Shown: in pieces, positions 16,280 to 25,737 of the stretch
Layout: each line of letters opens with the position of its first letter
Numbering within the stretch: position 1 is the first letter of the stretch
From: PALSA-612 sp963755155
Lineage (GTDB): Bacteria; Actinomycetota; Thermoleophilia; Gaiellales; Gaiellaceae
Reading direction: 5' to 3'
Length of the DNA stretch: 64,000 nt
Assembly (NCBI GenBank): GCA_963755155.1
Contig: CAVWIV010000007.1
Span: 310,001-374,000, forward strand
Notes under the pieces: model-generated
What the model was told of the DNA's origin: nothing
Databases searched by the model: none
The model's input: only the letters and a program-made list of their open reading frames with translations
Made by a program: the position numbers and the translations under genes

Positions 16280-17662
16280 CCCGCAAGCGGCAGCAGCACC
16301 TGGAAGCACGCGCCGCGGTCGACCGGCTTGAGGCGGAGGTCGCCGTGGTGACGCACGACGATCCTCCGGGCGATGTCGAGGCCGAGGCCCGTGCCCTCGC
16401 CGGGCTCCTTCGTCGTGAAGAAGGCGTCGAAGACGCGATCCGCGATCTCCGGAGGGACACCGGCGCCGTCGTCCTCGACTTCGACGCTGATGAAGTCGCC
16501 CGAGCGCGCCGTTCGGATCGACGACGCGCTCCTCTGCGGCAGCGAGCGCGTTGTCGATGAGGTTCGTCCAGACCTGGTTCAGCTCCGGCGCGTTCGCCTC
16601 GATCCGCGGTAACGAGCGGTCGAAGTCGCGGACGACCTCGATCCCGCTCTCGGCGACCTTGTGCGCGAGGATCGCGAGCGTGCTCTCGAGCCCTCCGTGG
16701 ATGTCGACCTCCTGGCGCTGCGCCTGGTCGAGATAGGAGTACTGCCGGACCGACTGAACGAGCTGGGAGATGCGCTCGGTCGAGTCCTCGAGCTCGCGGG
16801 CGATTCGCGCGGCGTTGAGCCGGGACGCAACCCAACCGACGACCGAGTCCGGCTCGCCCGGCGCAACTGCGAGTAGGCCGTCCACCCACGCCTCGTCGAG
16901 CCCCGCATCGATCAGCGCCGCGGCGGAAGTGCCGCCGTCCGTGACCCCACGGGCCTCCAGCGATGCTGCCAGCTCCGCCTCGCGGTCAGCTCGCTCGAGG
17001 CCGTCCAGCAATACCGCGTTCTCCCCAGCGTCGAGCGCCTCCCCCGTGAGGGTGCACAGGCGTCCCATTCCCTCCGAATCGAGGCCGCTCCGGGCGAGTT
17101 GCGAGAGTGCCGCCTGGGCCTCCTGCTCGGCCGACCGAAGCCCCGACGCGGCGCGCTGAGCGGCGGCGGCAGGATTGTTCAGCTCGTGGGCGAGCCCGGC
17201 TGCGAGCGTGCCCAGGGAGAGCAGCCGGTCGCGGTCTCGCTCGATCGCCGTGACGCCGGTGAGCACCGGGACAAAGACGCTCATCACAGCTTGGAACACC
17301 GCAGGCTCGTCGACGAGCAGCTGCCGGAACGCCTCGGGCTCGACGAGGAACATCCGAGCGCGGGTCGCCGCGCGGGTCGATCCGCGCAGCCGCTCGCCGG
17401 TGAGGAGCGAGATCGCGCCGAGGTAGCCGCCCGGTTCGTGGTGGAGGAACGGCAACTCGTCGCCGCCAACGTCGACGGTCGTCTCGAGCTCGCCCTCGAG
17501 CAGCAGCCACCACGACGTTGCTTCCTCGTCCCCGCGGAAGACGTACTCGCCGACTTCGAACGTCCGCTCGGCGCCGTGCCGCGCGAGCTGCTCGAGCCGC
17601 TCGTCCGACAGGTCGGCAAGGACCGTGATCCGGCGCAGCTCGCCGGGGTCCAAAGGCGTCAC
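16231..17662 (-). CDS. Histidine kinase with N-terminal cyclic-nucleotide-binding domain, one frameshift
   Basis: GTG start at 17662 overlaps the stop of the receiver-reductase gene (GTGA). Residues about 10-125 are a cNMP-binding beta barrel (FEVGEYVFRGDEEATSWWLL to GGYLGAISLLTGERLRGSTR). The H-box is LAAGLAHELNNPAAAAQ, an N box is LIDNALAAA, and the G box GTGLGLDIARRIV lies beyond a frame break at 16500-16540. After the break the frame runs to a stop at 16231. There is no membrane segment, so it is a cytosolic sensor. The natural partner is the adjacent receiver protein. Confidence 0.83.
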
Positions 17663-19344
17663 GCGTCCTTCAGGTACTTGTGCACGAGCAGCACGGCCAT
17701 CGACCCTTCGCCGACCGCGGAGGCGACGCGCTTGATCGACTGGTCGCGAACGTCGCCGGCGGCGAAGACGCCCGGGATGCTCGTCTCGAGCGCGTACGGC
17801 TCCCGGTGCTTCACGGGCCACGGCGGGCAGCCCCTGGGCACGTCCAGCACCTGCTCGCCAGTGAGGATGAACCCGCGCTCGGAGCGCGCCGGGGCGTTGC
17901 CGAGCCAGTCGGTGTGCGGCTCGGCGCCGACGAAGACGAACATCGCCGTGGCGGGGACGCGCGAGAGCTTCCCGCCCTCGTCGATGGTGATCTCCTCCAG
18001 GTGGTCATTCCCATGCGCCTCGCGCACCTCCGCCCGCAGCCGCACCGTGATCCCGTCCGGCATCGACTCGATGCGGTCGACGAGGTACTGCGACATCGAC
18101 TTCTGGAGGCTGTCGCCGCGATAGAGGATCGTCACTTGCGTTGCGCGGGCGAGATGGAGCGCGGCCTGCCCGGCCGAGTTGGCGCCGCCGACGACGAACG
18201 CTTCCTGGCCGTCGAGCAGGGCGGCGTCGCCGGTGGAGGCGGTGCCGTACCAGATGCCGCGTCCGGTGAGGCGGTCGGCTCCCTTGGCTCCCAGGCGCCG
18301 GTACGAGACACCCGGCGCGAGCAGCACCGTGTGGGCCGCGATCGACGAGCCGTCGGCCAGCCGGACGACGCGCGTCGAGCCGACCACCTCGATGCCGACT
18401 GCCTCCTGCGCGGTCAGGAGCTCGGAGCCGAAGCGGCGCGCTTGCGCTGTCGCGCGGCGGGCGAGGTCGGCGCCCGAGAGACCGGCGGGGAAGCCGAGGT
18501 AGTTCTCGATGCGCGAGCTCATTCCCGCCTGGCCGCCGAACGACTGCCGCTCGACGACGACGGTGCGGAGCCCTTCGGAGGCGCCGTACACAGCGGCGGC
18601 CAGCCCGGCTGGGCCTGCGCCGACCACGACGAGGTCGTAGTACGCCAGCTCCTCGTGGGTCTGCAGGCCGATGCGCTCGGCGAGCTCGCCCGGCTCCGGG
18701 GCCACGAGAGGCTCGGCGTCGGGGGTGAGGACGACCGGCAGCCGGTCCGCCGTGAGCGACGCCTGCGACAGCATCTGCCCGGCGCGGGAGTCCTCGACGT
18801 CGAGCCAGCGGTGGGCGATCTGGTTGTTCGCCAGCAGGTCGCGGATGCGCTGCGAGTCGGCCGACAGCCGATCGCCGATCACGCACACGGCGTCGCCGTC
18901 TGCGTCAGCGAGGCCGGGCGCGCCCGATGCGGCGGCACGCCAGTCCTCGAGCAAGTCGTCGAGGACGGGGTACAGCCGCTCCTCGGGGGGATGCCAGGGC
19001 TTCATTAGGTAGTGGTCGAGCCGGATCTCGTTGATGGCGCGCATCGCCACCTCGGTGTCGGCGTACGCGGTGAGGAGGACGCGCTTCGCGTCAGGGGCTT
19101 CGGCGGCGACATGCGCGAGCAGCTCGACGCCCGTCATCCGCGGCATGCGCTGATCGGTGACGACGAGCGCCAGCGGGTCACCACGCGGCACGAGGCGGCG
19201 GATGAGATCCAGGGCCTCCTCGCCGGACTCTGCGGCGAGCACGGTGAAGTCCCGCGCATAGTGGTTGCGGAGATCGCGCTCGACAGCGCGGACGACCTCA
19301 CGGTCGTCGTCGACTGCGAGCAGCACCGGCTTCCGTTCGGCCAT
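17659..19344 (-). CDS. Receiver domain fused to thioredoxin-reductase-like flavoprotein
   Basis: 561 residues. Residues 1-125 are a response-regulator receiver: AVDDDREVV acidic pocket, VVTDQRMP phosphoacceptor Asp, and the conserved Lys in LMKPW. From about 230 comes a thioredoxin-reductase-type flavoprotein with VVVGAGPAGLAAAVYGASEG and FVVGGANSAGQAALHLA, ending FAAGDVRDQSIKRVASAVGEG. The redox CxxC is absent: YGTASTGDA stands in its place, so it cannot reduce thioredoxin in the classical way. It is probably an NAD(P)H oxidoreductase controlled by phosphorylation from the downstream kinase. Confidence 0.9.
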   Translation of the reverse strand: MAERKPVLLAVDDDREVVRAVERDLRNHYARDFTVLAAESGEEALDLIRRLVPRGDPLALVVTDQRMPRMTGVELLAHVAAEAPDAKRVLLTAYADTEVAMRAINEIRLDHYLMKPWHPPEERLYPVLDDLLEDWRAAASGAPGLADADGDAVCVIGDRLSADSQRIRDLLANNQIAHRWLDVEDSRAGQMLSQASLTADRLPVVLTPDAEPLVAPEPGELAERIGLQTHEELAYYDLVVVGAGPAGLAAAVYGASEGLRTVVVERQSFGGQAGMSSRIENYLGFPAGLSGADLARRATAQARRFGSELLTAQEAVGIEVVGSTRVVRLADGSSIAAHTVLLAPGVSYRRLGAKGADRLTGRGIWYGTASTGDAALLDGQEAFVVGGANSAGQAALHLARATQVTILYRGDSLQKSMSQYLVDRIESMPDGITVRLRAEVREAHGNDHLEEITIDEGGKLSRVPATAMFVFVGAEPHTDWLGNAPARSERGFILTGEQVLDVPRGCPPWPVKHREPYALETSIPGVFAAGDVRDQSIKRVASAVGEGSMAVLLVHKYLKDA

Positions 19345-19417
19345 CGGCTCGCCACTCTAAAGACTCGTTCTCTGTTAGGTTCGCGCCGTTCCTGGCGAGA
19401 CGCGGAAAGGAGCGCAC

Positions 19418-20341
19418 GTGGCTGTCGACGTGAAGTCCGAGAAACTCAACGAGCTCGTCGATCCAGGCGTCGAGATCGAGCAGCTGGCGACCGGCTTCAC
19501 GTTCACGGAAGGCCCTATCTGGCATCCCACCGAGCAGGTCCTGTACTTCTCGGACATGCCCGGCGACGTCCGGCGCAAGGTGACGATGGACGGAGCCGTG
19601 ACCGAGGTGCGGAAGCCGGCGTTCAAGTGCAACGGCATGACGCTCGATGCCGACCTCAACCTGCTCGTCTGCGAGCACGTGACGAGCAGTCTCGTGCGTG
19701 AGCGACCCGGCTCGGACGCCGAGCGGGAGGTCCTCGCCTACCACTACGAAGGCAAGTACCTGAACAGCCCCAACGACGTGTGCGTCCGCTCGGACGGCAC
19801 GATCTACTTCTCGGACCCCTGGTACGGGCGCTTCCCCGGCTTCGGCATCGAGCGCGAGCGCGAGCTCGGCTGGCAGGGAGTGTTCATGATCCCGCCCGAC
19901 GGCGGACAGGACGAGCTGCGCCTGGTCGTTGCGCAGGACGAGTTCGAGATGCCGAACGGCCTCTGCTTCTCACCGGACGAGTCCTTGCTCTACGTCAACG
20001 ACACGCCCGGTGCGTGCATCAAGGTGTTCGACGTCGCCGATGACGGCTCGCTGTCGAACGGGCGGATGTTCGCGGAGGGCATCGGCACCGGCAGCCTCGA
20101 GGTCGGGGATCTCGTCGACGGCATGAAGTGCGACGAGCTCGGCAACATCTGGGTCACCGGTCCCGGCCTCTGGGTGTTCAGCCCGGAGGGCGAGCACCTC
20201 GGCGTCATCGAGATCCCAGAGAGCATCGGGAACCTCACCTGGGGCGGCCCCGACTGGCACACGCTGTTCGTGCCGGCGTCGACGTCGGTCTACACGTTGC
20301 AGACGCTCGTCGGGCCCCGCCACGAGCCCTACATGCGCTAA
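19418..20341 (+). CDS. SMP-30/gluconolactonase-family protein
   Basis: 307 residues, GTG start with AAAGGAG upstream. A six-bladed propeller typical of SMP-30/LRE: FTEGPIWHP (metal Glu), NSPNDVCVRSDGTIYFSDP (metal Asn), MPNGLCFSPDESLLYV and GDLVDGMKCDELGNIWV (metal Asp). These enzymes hydrolyse sugar lactones and some aryl or phosphate esters. No signal peptide is visible, so it is cytosolic. It heads an operon with an isochorismatase-like protein and an alcohol dehydrogenase. Confidence 0.88.
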   Translation: MAVDVKSEKLNELVDPGVEIEQLATGFTFTEGPIWHPTEQVLYFSDMPGDVRRKVTMDGAVTEVRKPAFKCNGMTLDADLNLLVCEHVTSSLVRERPGSDAEREVLAYHYEGKYLNSPNDVCVRSDGTIYFSDPWYGRFPGFGIERERELGWQGVFMIPPDGGQDELRLVVAQDEFEMPNGLCFSPDESLLYVNDTPGACIKVFDVADDGSLSNGRMFAEGIGTGSLEVGDLVDGMKCDELGNIWVTGPGLWVFSPEGEHLGVIEIPESIGNLTWGGPDWHTLFVPASTSVYTLQTLVGPRHEPYMR

Positions 20342-20351
20342 GGAGGATGCG

Positions 20352-20969
20352 ATGGCTGACGAACCGCTGAAGCTCGACGCGAGCCGCTGCGCGCTCATCG
20401 TCCAGGACTTGCAGAACGACGTGATCATCGAGGGCGGCGCCTTCGCCGAGTCCGGCTCGCCGGGGCACGCGAAGGAGCAGGACGTCGTCGAGAACGTGAA
20501 AGCGCTGGCCGCGAAGTGCCGGGAGCACGGCGTCCCCGTCATCCACGTGCACTACATCGTCGAGGAGGGGGCGCCGGGTCTGAAGCTCAACGCGCCGCTC
20601 TTCGAGGGCGTGAAGGACTCGGGAGCGCTCGTCCGGGGCACGTGGGGAGCCGCGGCGGCAGAAGGCCTCGAACCGCAGGAGGGCGACCACGTCGTCGAGA
20701 AGATGCGGATGAGCGCGTGGCAGGACACAGACCTCGAGAGCCTCCTCGAGGAGCACGGGCGCGACACGGTGATCGTCACCGGGGCCTGGACGAACATGTC
20801 GATCGAGCACACATCGCGGACGGGCGCCGACAAGGGCTACTACATGGTCGTGCCCGAGGACGGCTGCTCGACGATGAACGCCGACTGGCACAACGCGTCG
20901 ATCAACTTCGCCCTCCAGAACGTCTCCACGGTCACCACCTGCGCCGAGGTGACGGCAGCGCTCGGATGA
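20352..20969 (+). CDS. Isochorismatase-like hydrolase with Cys-to-Ser change
   Basis: 205 residues, ATG start with AAGGAGG just upstream. The fold and two of three catalytic residues are seen: Asp in IVQDLQND and Lys in VEKMRMSAWQDTDL. The nucleophile site reads GAWTNMSIEHTSRTGA; a Ser stands where amidohydrolases of this family have Cys. Members without Cys exist (true isochorismatases), so it may be a vinyl-ether hydrolase, a Ser-variant amidase or inactive. The stop overlaps the alcohol dehydrogenase start (ATGA). Confidence 0.85.
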   Translation: MADEPLKLDASRCALIVQDLQNDVIIEGGAFAESGSPGHAKEQDVVENVKALAAKCREHGVPVIHVHYIVEEGAPGLKLNAPLFEGVKDSGALVRGTWGAAAAEGLEPQEGDHVVEKMRMSAWQDTDLESLLEEHGRDTVIVTGAWTNMSIEHTSRTGADKGYYMVVPEDGCSTMNADWHNASINFALQNVSTVTTCAEVTAALG

Positions 20970-22060
20970 TCTCCCGCGCGGCCGTCTTCCACGAGCAGGG
21001 ACGGCCGCTCGAGGTCCGCGAGATCGAGCTCGACGAGCCGCGCGCCGGCGAGGTGCTCGTCCGCATGGCCGCGGTCGGCATCTGCGGAACGGACCTCCAC
21101 GTCGTGAAGGGGGAATGGCAGCGGCCTACGCCGATGGTGCTCGGCCACGAGGGCGCCGGCGTCGTGGAGGCCGTGGGCGATGGTGTGGAGGCGCTCGCCC
21201 CCGGTGACGAGGTCGTGCTCTCGTGGGCGCCTTCCTGCCGCGACTGCCCCGACTGCCGGCGCGGTCGGCCGGCCGCGTGCATGTCGCTCCAGTACGCGAT
21301 CGCGGGCGGCACGCTCCTCGACGGCGAGACAGGCATGAGGCTCGACGGCGAGACGCTGTATCGCGGCACGGCGACGGGTGCGCTTTCCGAGCGGCTCGTC
21401 GTCTCGGAGCAGGTCGCGCTGCTGCTGGAGGGCGGCGTGCCCCTCGAGGAGGCCGCGCTGCTCGGCTGCGCTGCGCTTACCGGCGTGGGCGCCGTGCTCT
21501 TCGCCGCGGGCGTGGAGCCGGGCTCCACCGTGCTCGTCGTCGGCGGCGGCGGCGTGGGTCAGTTCGTCGTCCAGGGAGCGCGGATCGCGGGCGCTACGGA
21601 GATCGTCTGCGTCGATCCGCTCGAGGAACGGCTAGAGCTCGTGCAGCGACTCGGCGCGACAGCGGTCGCCCAGCCGGACGGCCTGGCGGCGCTCATGAAG
21701 GAGCGCATCCCCGACGGTGTCGACTACGCATTCGACGCGGTCGGCGATCCGGAGACGACGAAGACGGCGTTCCGGTGGACGCGGAACGGCGGGCTCACGG
21801 TCATCGTCGGCCTGCCGGCGGCCGGCGCGAGGCTCGAGCTCGATCCCACGGAGTTCATCCGCCGCGAGAAGCGGCTGACCGGGACGATCTACGGCTCGGA
21901 GGACCCGGCTGTCGCACTGCCAGTCCTGCTCGGCCACGTTCGATCGGGCGAGCTCGACCTCCGCTCGCAGCTGGGTCCGAGCTTCTCTCTCGACGACGCG
22001 AACACCGCGGTCGAAGCGGCGCTGGCCGGCGCCCCGGGCCGCGTCATCGTCGTGCCCTGA
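20966..22060 (+). CDS. Zinc-dependent alcohol dehydrogenase (MDR family)
   Basis: 364 residues. Catalytic zinc ligands in GICGTD (Cys) and GHEGAG (His-Glu), plus a third Cys in LLGCAALTGVGAV. Structural zinc Cys set CRDCPDCRRGRPAAC. Coenzyme loop VLVVGGGGVGQFVVQGA with Asp in CVDP, favouring NAD(H). It resembles class III and NDMA-dependent ADHs, with the extra segment GGTLLDGETGMRLDG before the C-terminal catalytic part. Operon context suggests oxidation of a sugar-derived or aromatic alcohol; the substrate is not known. Confidence 0.9.
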   Translation: MISRAAVFHEQGRPLEVREIELDEPRAGEVLVRMAAVGICGTDLHVVKGEWQRPTPMVLGHEGAGVVEAVGDGVEALAPGDEVVLSWAPSCRDCPDCRRGRPAACMSLQYAIAGGTLLDGETGMRLDGETLYRGTATGALSERLVVSEQVALLLEGGVPLEEAALLGCAALTGVGAVLFAAGVEPGSTVLVVGGGGVGQFVVQGARIAGATEIVCVDPLEERLELVQRLGATAVAQPDGLAALMKERIPDGVDYAFDAVGDPETTKTAFRWTRNGGLTVIVGLPAAGARLELDPTEFIRREKRLTGTIYGSEDPAVALPVLLGHVRSGELDLRSQLGPSFSLDDANTAVEAALAGAPGRVIVVP

Positions 22061-22061
22061 C

Positions 22062-22442
22062 ATGCCGGTCGAGCATGTCGAGCGGATGCGGGTGGCGTGG
22101 GTGGACACCGACGCGGGCGGCCGCATCCACTTCTCGAACGCGTTTCGCTGGGCAGAGCAGGCCGAGACCGCGCTCCGCCGCAAGCTCGGCATCCTCGACG
22201 GCTGGGGCGACTACCCGCGCAAGCACGCGGAGGCCGACTTCCACCGCGTGCTTCGCTTCGAGGACGAGATCGACGTGCGCATCAGCCCGGAGCGGCTCGG
22301 CCGCACGTCGATCACGTGGCGCTTCGAGATCACGCGAGACGGCGAGCTTTGCGTCGAGGGACGGTTGGTGGTAGTCCACGTTGGCGACGATGGCCGGCCG
22401 ACCCCGCTGACCGAGCGTGAGCGAGCAGCACTAGGGGGCTAG
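22062..22442 (+). CDS. Hotdog-fold acyl-CoA thioesterase (4-hydroxybenzoyl-CoA thioesterase type)
   Basis: 126 residues. VAWVDTDAGGRIHFSNAFRW carries the Asp of the 4HBT/YbgC active site; the remaining strands (DFHRVLRFEDEIDVRI, RTSITWRFEITRDGEL) are as expected. These enzymes cleave acyl or aroyl-CoA thioesters in the cytosol. The ATG lies one base after the alcohol dehydrogenase stop, and the cyclase gene starts directly after its own stop, so it belongs to the same transcript. Confidence 0.85.
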   Translation: MPVEHVERMRVAWVDTDAGGRIHFSNAFRWAEQAETALRRKLGILDGWGDYPRKHAEADFHRVLRFEDEIDVRISPERLGRTSITWRFEITRDGELCVEGRLVVVHVGDDGRPTPLTERERAALGG

Positions 22443-25400
22443 ATGACGCGTGATCTCCCGTCCGGCTCGATCACGTTCCTGTTCACCGACATCGAAGGTT
22501 CCACGAAGCTGCTCCACGAGCTCGGCTCCTCGAGCTACGCCGAGGCGCTTCGCGAGCATCGTCGCGTGTTGCGCGAGGCGTTCCTCCGTCACGACGGCGT
22601 CGAAGTCGACACGCAGGGGGACGCGTTCTTCGTGGCGTTTCCGACGGCGCGCGGAGCGCTCGAGGCGGCGGACGAAGCGCAGATGGAACTGATGTCGGGT
22701 CCTGTGCGTGTGCGAGTCGGCATCCACACGGGCACGGCTCACGTGACCGAGGAGGGATACGTTGGCGTCGACGTGCACAAGGGCGCCCGGATCGCCGCCG
22801 CCGGTCACGGCGGGCAGGTGCTCGTATCCGAATCGACTTCTGCCTTCGTCGAGGCCGAACTGCTTCGCGACCTCGGCGAGCACCGCTTCAAGGACCTCGC
22901 CGCTCCCGAGCGCATCTACCAGCTCGGTGACAGGGACTTTCCGCCTCTACGCGCCCGCGAGGTGAAGCGAGGGATCTTTGTCGGACGAGAAGGCGAGCTG
23001 GCCGAGCTGCTCGCTGGGCTCGAAGATGCGTTTGCCGGTCAGGGTCGACTCTTCCTCGTCGCGGGGGAGCCTGGCATCGGGAAGAGCAGCATCGCCGACG
23101 AGCTGATCGCGAACGCCCGGGCGCAGGGCGCATTCACGGTCGTCGGACGGTGCTGGGAGGCCGGAGGAGCCCCCGCCTACTGGCCGTGGATCGAGGTGCT
23201 GCGCGGATATGTTCAGGAGTGCGACCCTGATCTGCTTCGCAGACGTGTCGGTGCGAACGCAGCAGAGCTGGCGCAGCTTCTCCCCGAGTTGCGCGAGCTG
23301 CTCCCGGACGTCGTCACCGATCGTCCCGCTCTGGAGTCCGAGGAGGCACGGTTCCGGCTCTTCGAGGCGGTTGCTGAGTTCCTTGCCTCTGCTACCAGCG
23401 ACGAGCCGCTCGTCGTCGTCCTCGACGATCTCCACGCCGCAGATGAGCCGTCACTGCTGCTGCTCCGTTACGTCGTGCGCGACATCGGCCGCCGCGGGCT
23501 GGTCGTCGTCTGCCTCTACCGCGATGTCGACCCCATGCCGAGCGACGTGCTTCAGGCGACGCTGGCCGAGCTCGTCCGCGTCGCTCACGTGTGTCAGCTG
23601 ACGCTGGCGCGGCTGACCGAGACAGAAGTGCGTGACTACGTCGAGCGCGCCGGTGGTGGCCATCCGCCGCCGGTCCTGGCTCACGCGATCCATTCGTCGA
23701 CAGAGGGCAATCCGTTGTTCGTTGCGGAAGTCATCCGCCTGCTCGACGCGGAAGGTCGGCTCGACGACGCCGATGCTCGCCTCAACATCCCTCAGGGCGC
23801 ACGGGCCACGATCGCGCAGCGCATCGGTCGGCTGTCCGAACCGTGCAGAGACGTGCTGGTTCGCGCCTCCGTGCTTGGACGGGAGTTCGAGCTCGATGCG
23901 CTCGCGCAGCTCTCGGGGCTCCGTCGGGACGAGCTCTTGGACGTTGTCGATGAAGCCGTCATCGAGCGTGTGGTCGGTGAGACACCTGGGCACTTCGGAA
24001 GGCTCCGCTTCGATCACGTGTTGATCCGCGACGTCCTCTACGAGGGATTGTCGCCCATCCAGAGAGCGCAGCTGCACCGAGAGGCAGGGGAGGCGCTCGA
24101 GGCGGTATATCCAGCGGATCTCGATGCCCACCTAGCCGATCTGGCACGTCACTTCGTCGCGGCGGCTCCCACGGGCGAGGAGGGGAAGGCGATTGCCTAC
24201 AGCCGGCGCGCGGGCGACCGGGCCGCGGCGCAGTTCGCGTACGAGGAGGCGGTCCGTCTCTACGAGACAGTCCTGCCGATTGCCTCGGACGAGCTCGAGC
24301 GCGGCGAGCTGCTGGTCGCGCTCGGCAATGCCCGGACCGCGGCTGGGGACGAGGCCGCGGGCGTCGAGTCCTTGCTGGCGGCGGCCGATGTCGCCAGGCG
24401 GCTCGGGTCGCCGGAGCTCCTCGCCCGATCGGCGCTTCGCTGTGGCGGACGCTTCGTTTGGTCGAGGGCGGGAGGCGACCCGAGGGTCGTCGCACTGATC
24501 CGGGACGCGCTAGAGGCAGTCGGCCCCGCGGACTCTGCCGAACGAGCCCGCCTGCTCGTCCGCCATTCCATGGTGCTTCGCGGGCGACTCAGCCGGGACG
24601 CGCAGGACGCGTTGACCCAGGAGGCGGTCGACATCGCCGAGAGAGTTGGTGATCCTACGACGCTCGCGCACGCGCTTCAGTGCCGGCGTCAATCGGTCTG
24701 GAGACCAGAGGGCGTCGACGACGACATCGCGACGTGTCACCAGATGGTGCAGCTCGCGGACTCCGCTGGCGACTGGGAGCACAGCACGGAGGCACGACTC
24801 AGCCGCTCGCATGCGTATCTCATCAGTGGAAACGCGGATGCTGCGCGAGCCGACCTGGACGAAGCGACCCGTCTTGCGTCCGACAGGCACGTGCCGTCGG
24901 TCCTGTGGCATATCACGATCCACCAGATCGAGCTGGCGCTGCTCGAAGGGCGCTTCGCCGATACCGAGTCGTTGCTTGCCAGCTCGCTCGAGCTGGGGGA
25001 ACGTGCGGAGCGCAAGGAGGCCCTGGACGCGTACGCGTCGCAGTCCTTCGCGCTCGGGAGGCAGATCGGAGGGGCGGAGGAGCTCGCGTCGGAGCTGGCG
25101 CGAATGTCCACGGAGCGCCCCGCCCGTCCCCTGGCGCGCTGCCTGCTCGCAGAGCTCGACCTGGTCGCGGGCCGGCCGGGCCCGGCTCGTAGAGTCCTCT
25201 CCGAGCTCGTCGCCGACGACTGTCGCGCCGTGCCGCGCGACATGGGGTGGATGCTCACGCTCTCGATCCTCGCCGGCCTGGCCTTCGAGCTCGGCGACAG
25301 CGAAGCGGCCGCCACGCTCTACTCGCAGCTGCTTCCCGCAGCCGAGCTCGTCGTCATCGACCCGCACGAGTTCTGCGTCGGCGCGGCTGCTCGATATCTT

Positions 25401-25652
25401 GGGCTCCTCGCTCTGACAGCCGGCCGCATCGGTGAGGCGCACGTCCACTTTCGCGCCGCGCTCGACCTGAATGCGCGGATCGGCGCCCGACCCTGGGTTG
25501 CCCACACCCAGGTCGACTACTGCCGCCTGCTCCGCGGTCGCGGCGAGCCGGGCGACGCCGAGCAGGCCGACCGACTTCTGGGCGACGCAATGACGACGTA
25601 CCGGGAGCTCGGCATGCCTCCGTGGCTACAGGCGTCCGAAGCGCTGCTCTAA
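22443..25652 (+). CDS. Class III nucleotide cyclase fused to AAA/NACHT-like ATPase and TPR region
   Basis: 1069 residues. Residues 1-170 are a class III cyclase homology domain: TFLFTDIEGSTKLLHELG and VDTQGDAFFVAF supply both metal-binding Asp residues. At the transition-state position GVDVHKGARI has His instead of the usual Asn, so activity is uncertain. An orphan-kinase-like ATPase follows with Walker A AGEPGIGKSS and VVVLDDLHAADEP. The last 450 residues are TPR-like helices (EEAVRLYETVLPIA and similar). Such proteins are large STAND-type signalling ATPases. The gene starts directly after the thioesterase stop. Confidence 0.88.
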   Translation: MTRDLPSGSITFLFTDIEGSTKLLHELGSSSYAEALREHRRVLREAFLRHDGVEVDTQGDAFFVAFPTARGALEAADEAQMELMSGPVRVRVGIHTGTAHVTEEGYVGVDVHKGARIAAAGHGGQVLVSESTSAFVEAELLRDLGEHRFKDLAAPERIYQLGDRDFPPLRAREVKRGIFVGREGELAELLAGLEDAFAGQGRLFLVAGEPGIGKSSIADELIANARAQGAFTVVGRCWEAGGAPAYWPWIEVLRGYVQECDPDLLRRRVGANAAELAQLLPELRELLPDVVTDRPALESEEARFRLFEAVAEFLASATSDEPLVVVLDDLHAADEPSLLLLRYVVRDIGRRGLVVVCLYRDVDPMPSDVLQATLAELVRVAHVCQLTLARLTETEVRDYVERAGGGHPPPVLAHAIHSSTEGNPLFVAEVIRLLDAEGRLDDADARLNIPQGARATIAQRIGRLSEPCRDVLVRASVLGREFELDALAQLSGLRRDELLDVVDEAVIERVVGETPGHFGRLRFDHVLIRDVLYEGLSPIQRAQLHREAGEALEAVYPADLDAHLADLARHFVAAAPTGEEGKAIAYSRRAGDRAAAQFAYEEAVRLYETVLPIASDELERGELLVALGNARTAAGDEAAGVESLLAAADVARRLGSPELLARSALRCGGRFVWSRAGGDPRVVALIRDALEAVGPADSAERARLLVRHSMVLRGRLSRDAQDALTQEAVDIAERVGDPTTLAHALQCRRQSVWRPEGVDDDIATCHQMVQLADSAGDWEHSTEARLSRSHAYLISGNADAARADLDEATRLASDRHVPSVLWHITIHQIELALLEGRFADTESLLASSLELGERAERKEALDAYASQSFALGRQIGGAEELASELARMSTERPARPLARCLLAELDLVAGRPGPARRVLSELVADDCRAVPRDMGWMLTLSILAGLAFELGDSEAAATLYSQLLPAAELVVIDPHEFCVGAAARYLGLLALTAGRIGEAHVHFRAALDLNARIGARPWVAHTQVDYCRLLRGRGEPGDAEQADRLLGDAMTTYRELGMPPWLQASEALL

Positions 25653-25737
25653 GCGCCTCCTCTGCGTCGATTAGGCTCGTGGCGGCTTGCTGCTCACCCT
25701 CTCCGATCACCGGACGGCGTCGCGACGACCGCAGGAA

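Noticed and set aside
20966..22060. Assignment of the zinc alcohol dehydrogenase to glutathione- or mycothiol-dependent formaldehyde dehydrogenase
   Set aside because: The zinc motifs fit the wider family, but there are no formaldehyde-pathway neighbours and no diagnostic residues I can rely on, so the substrate is left open.
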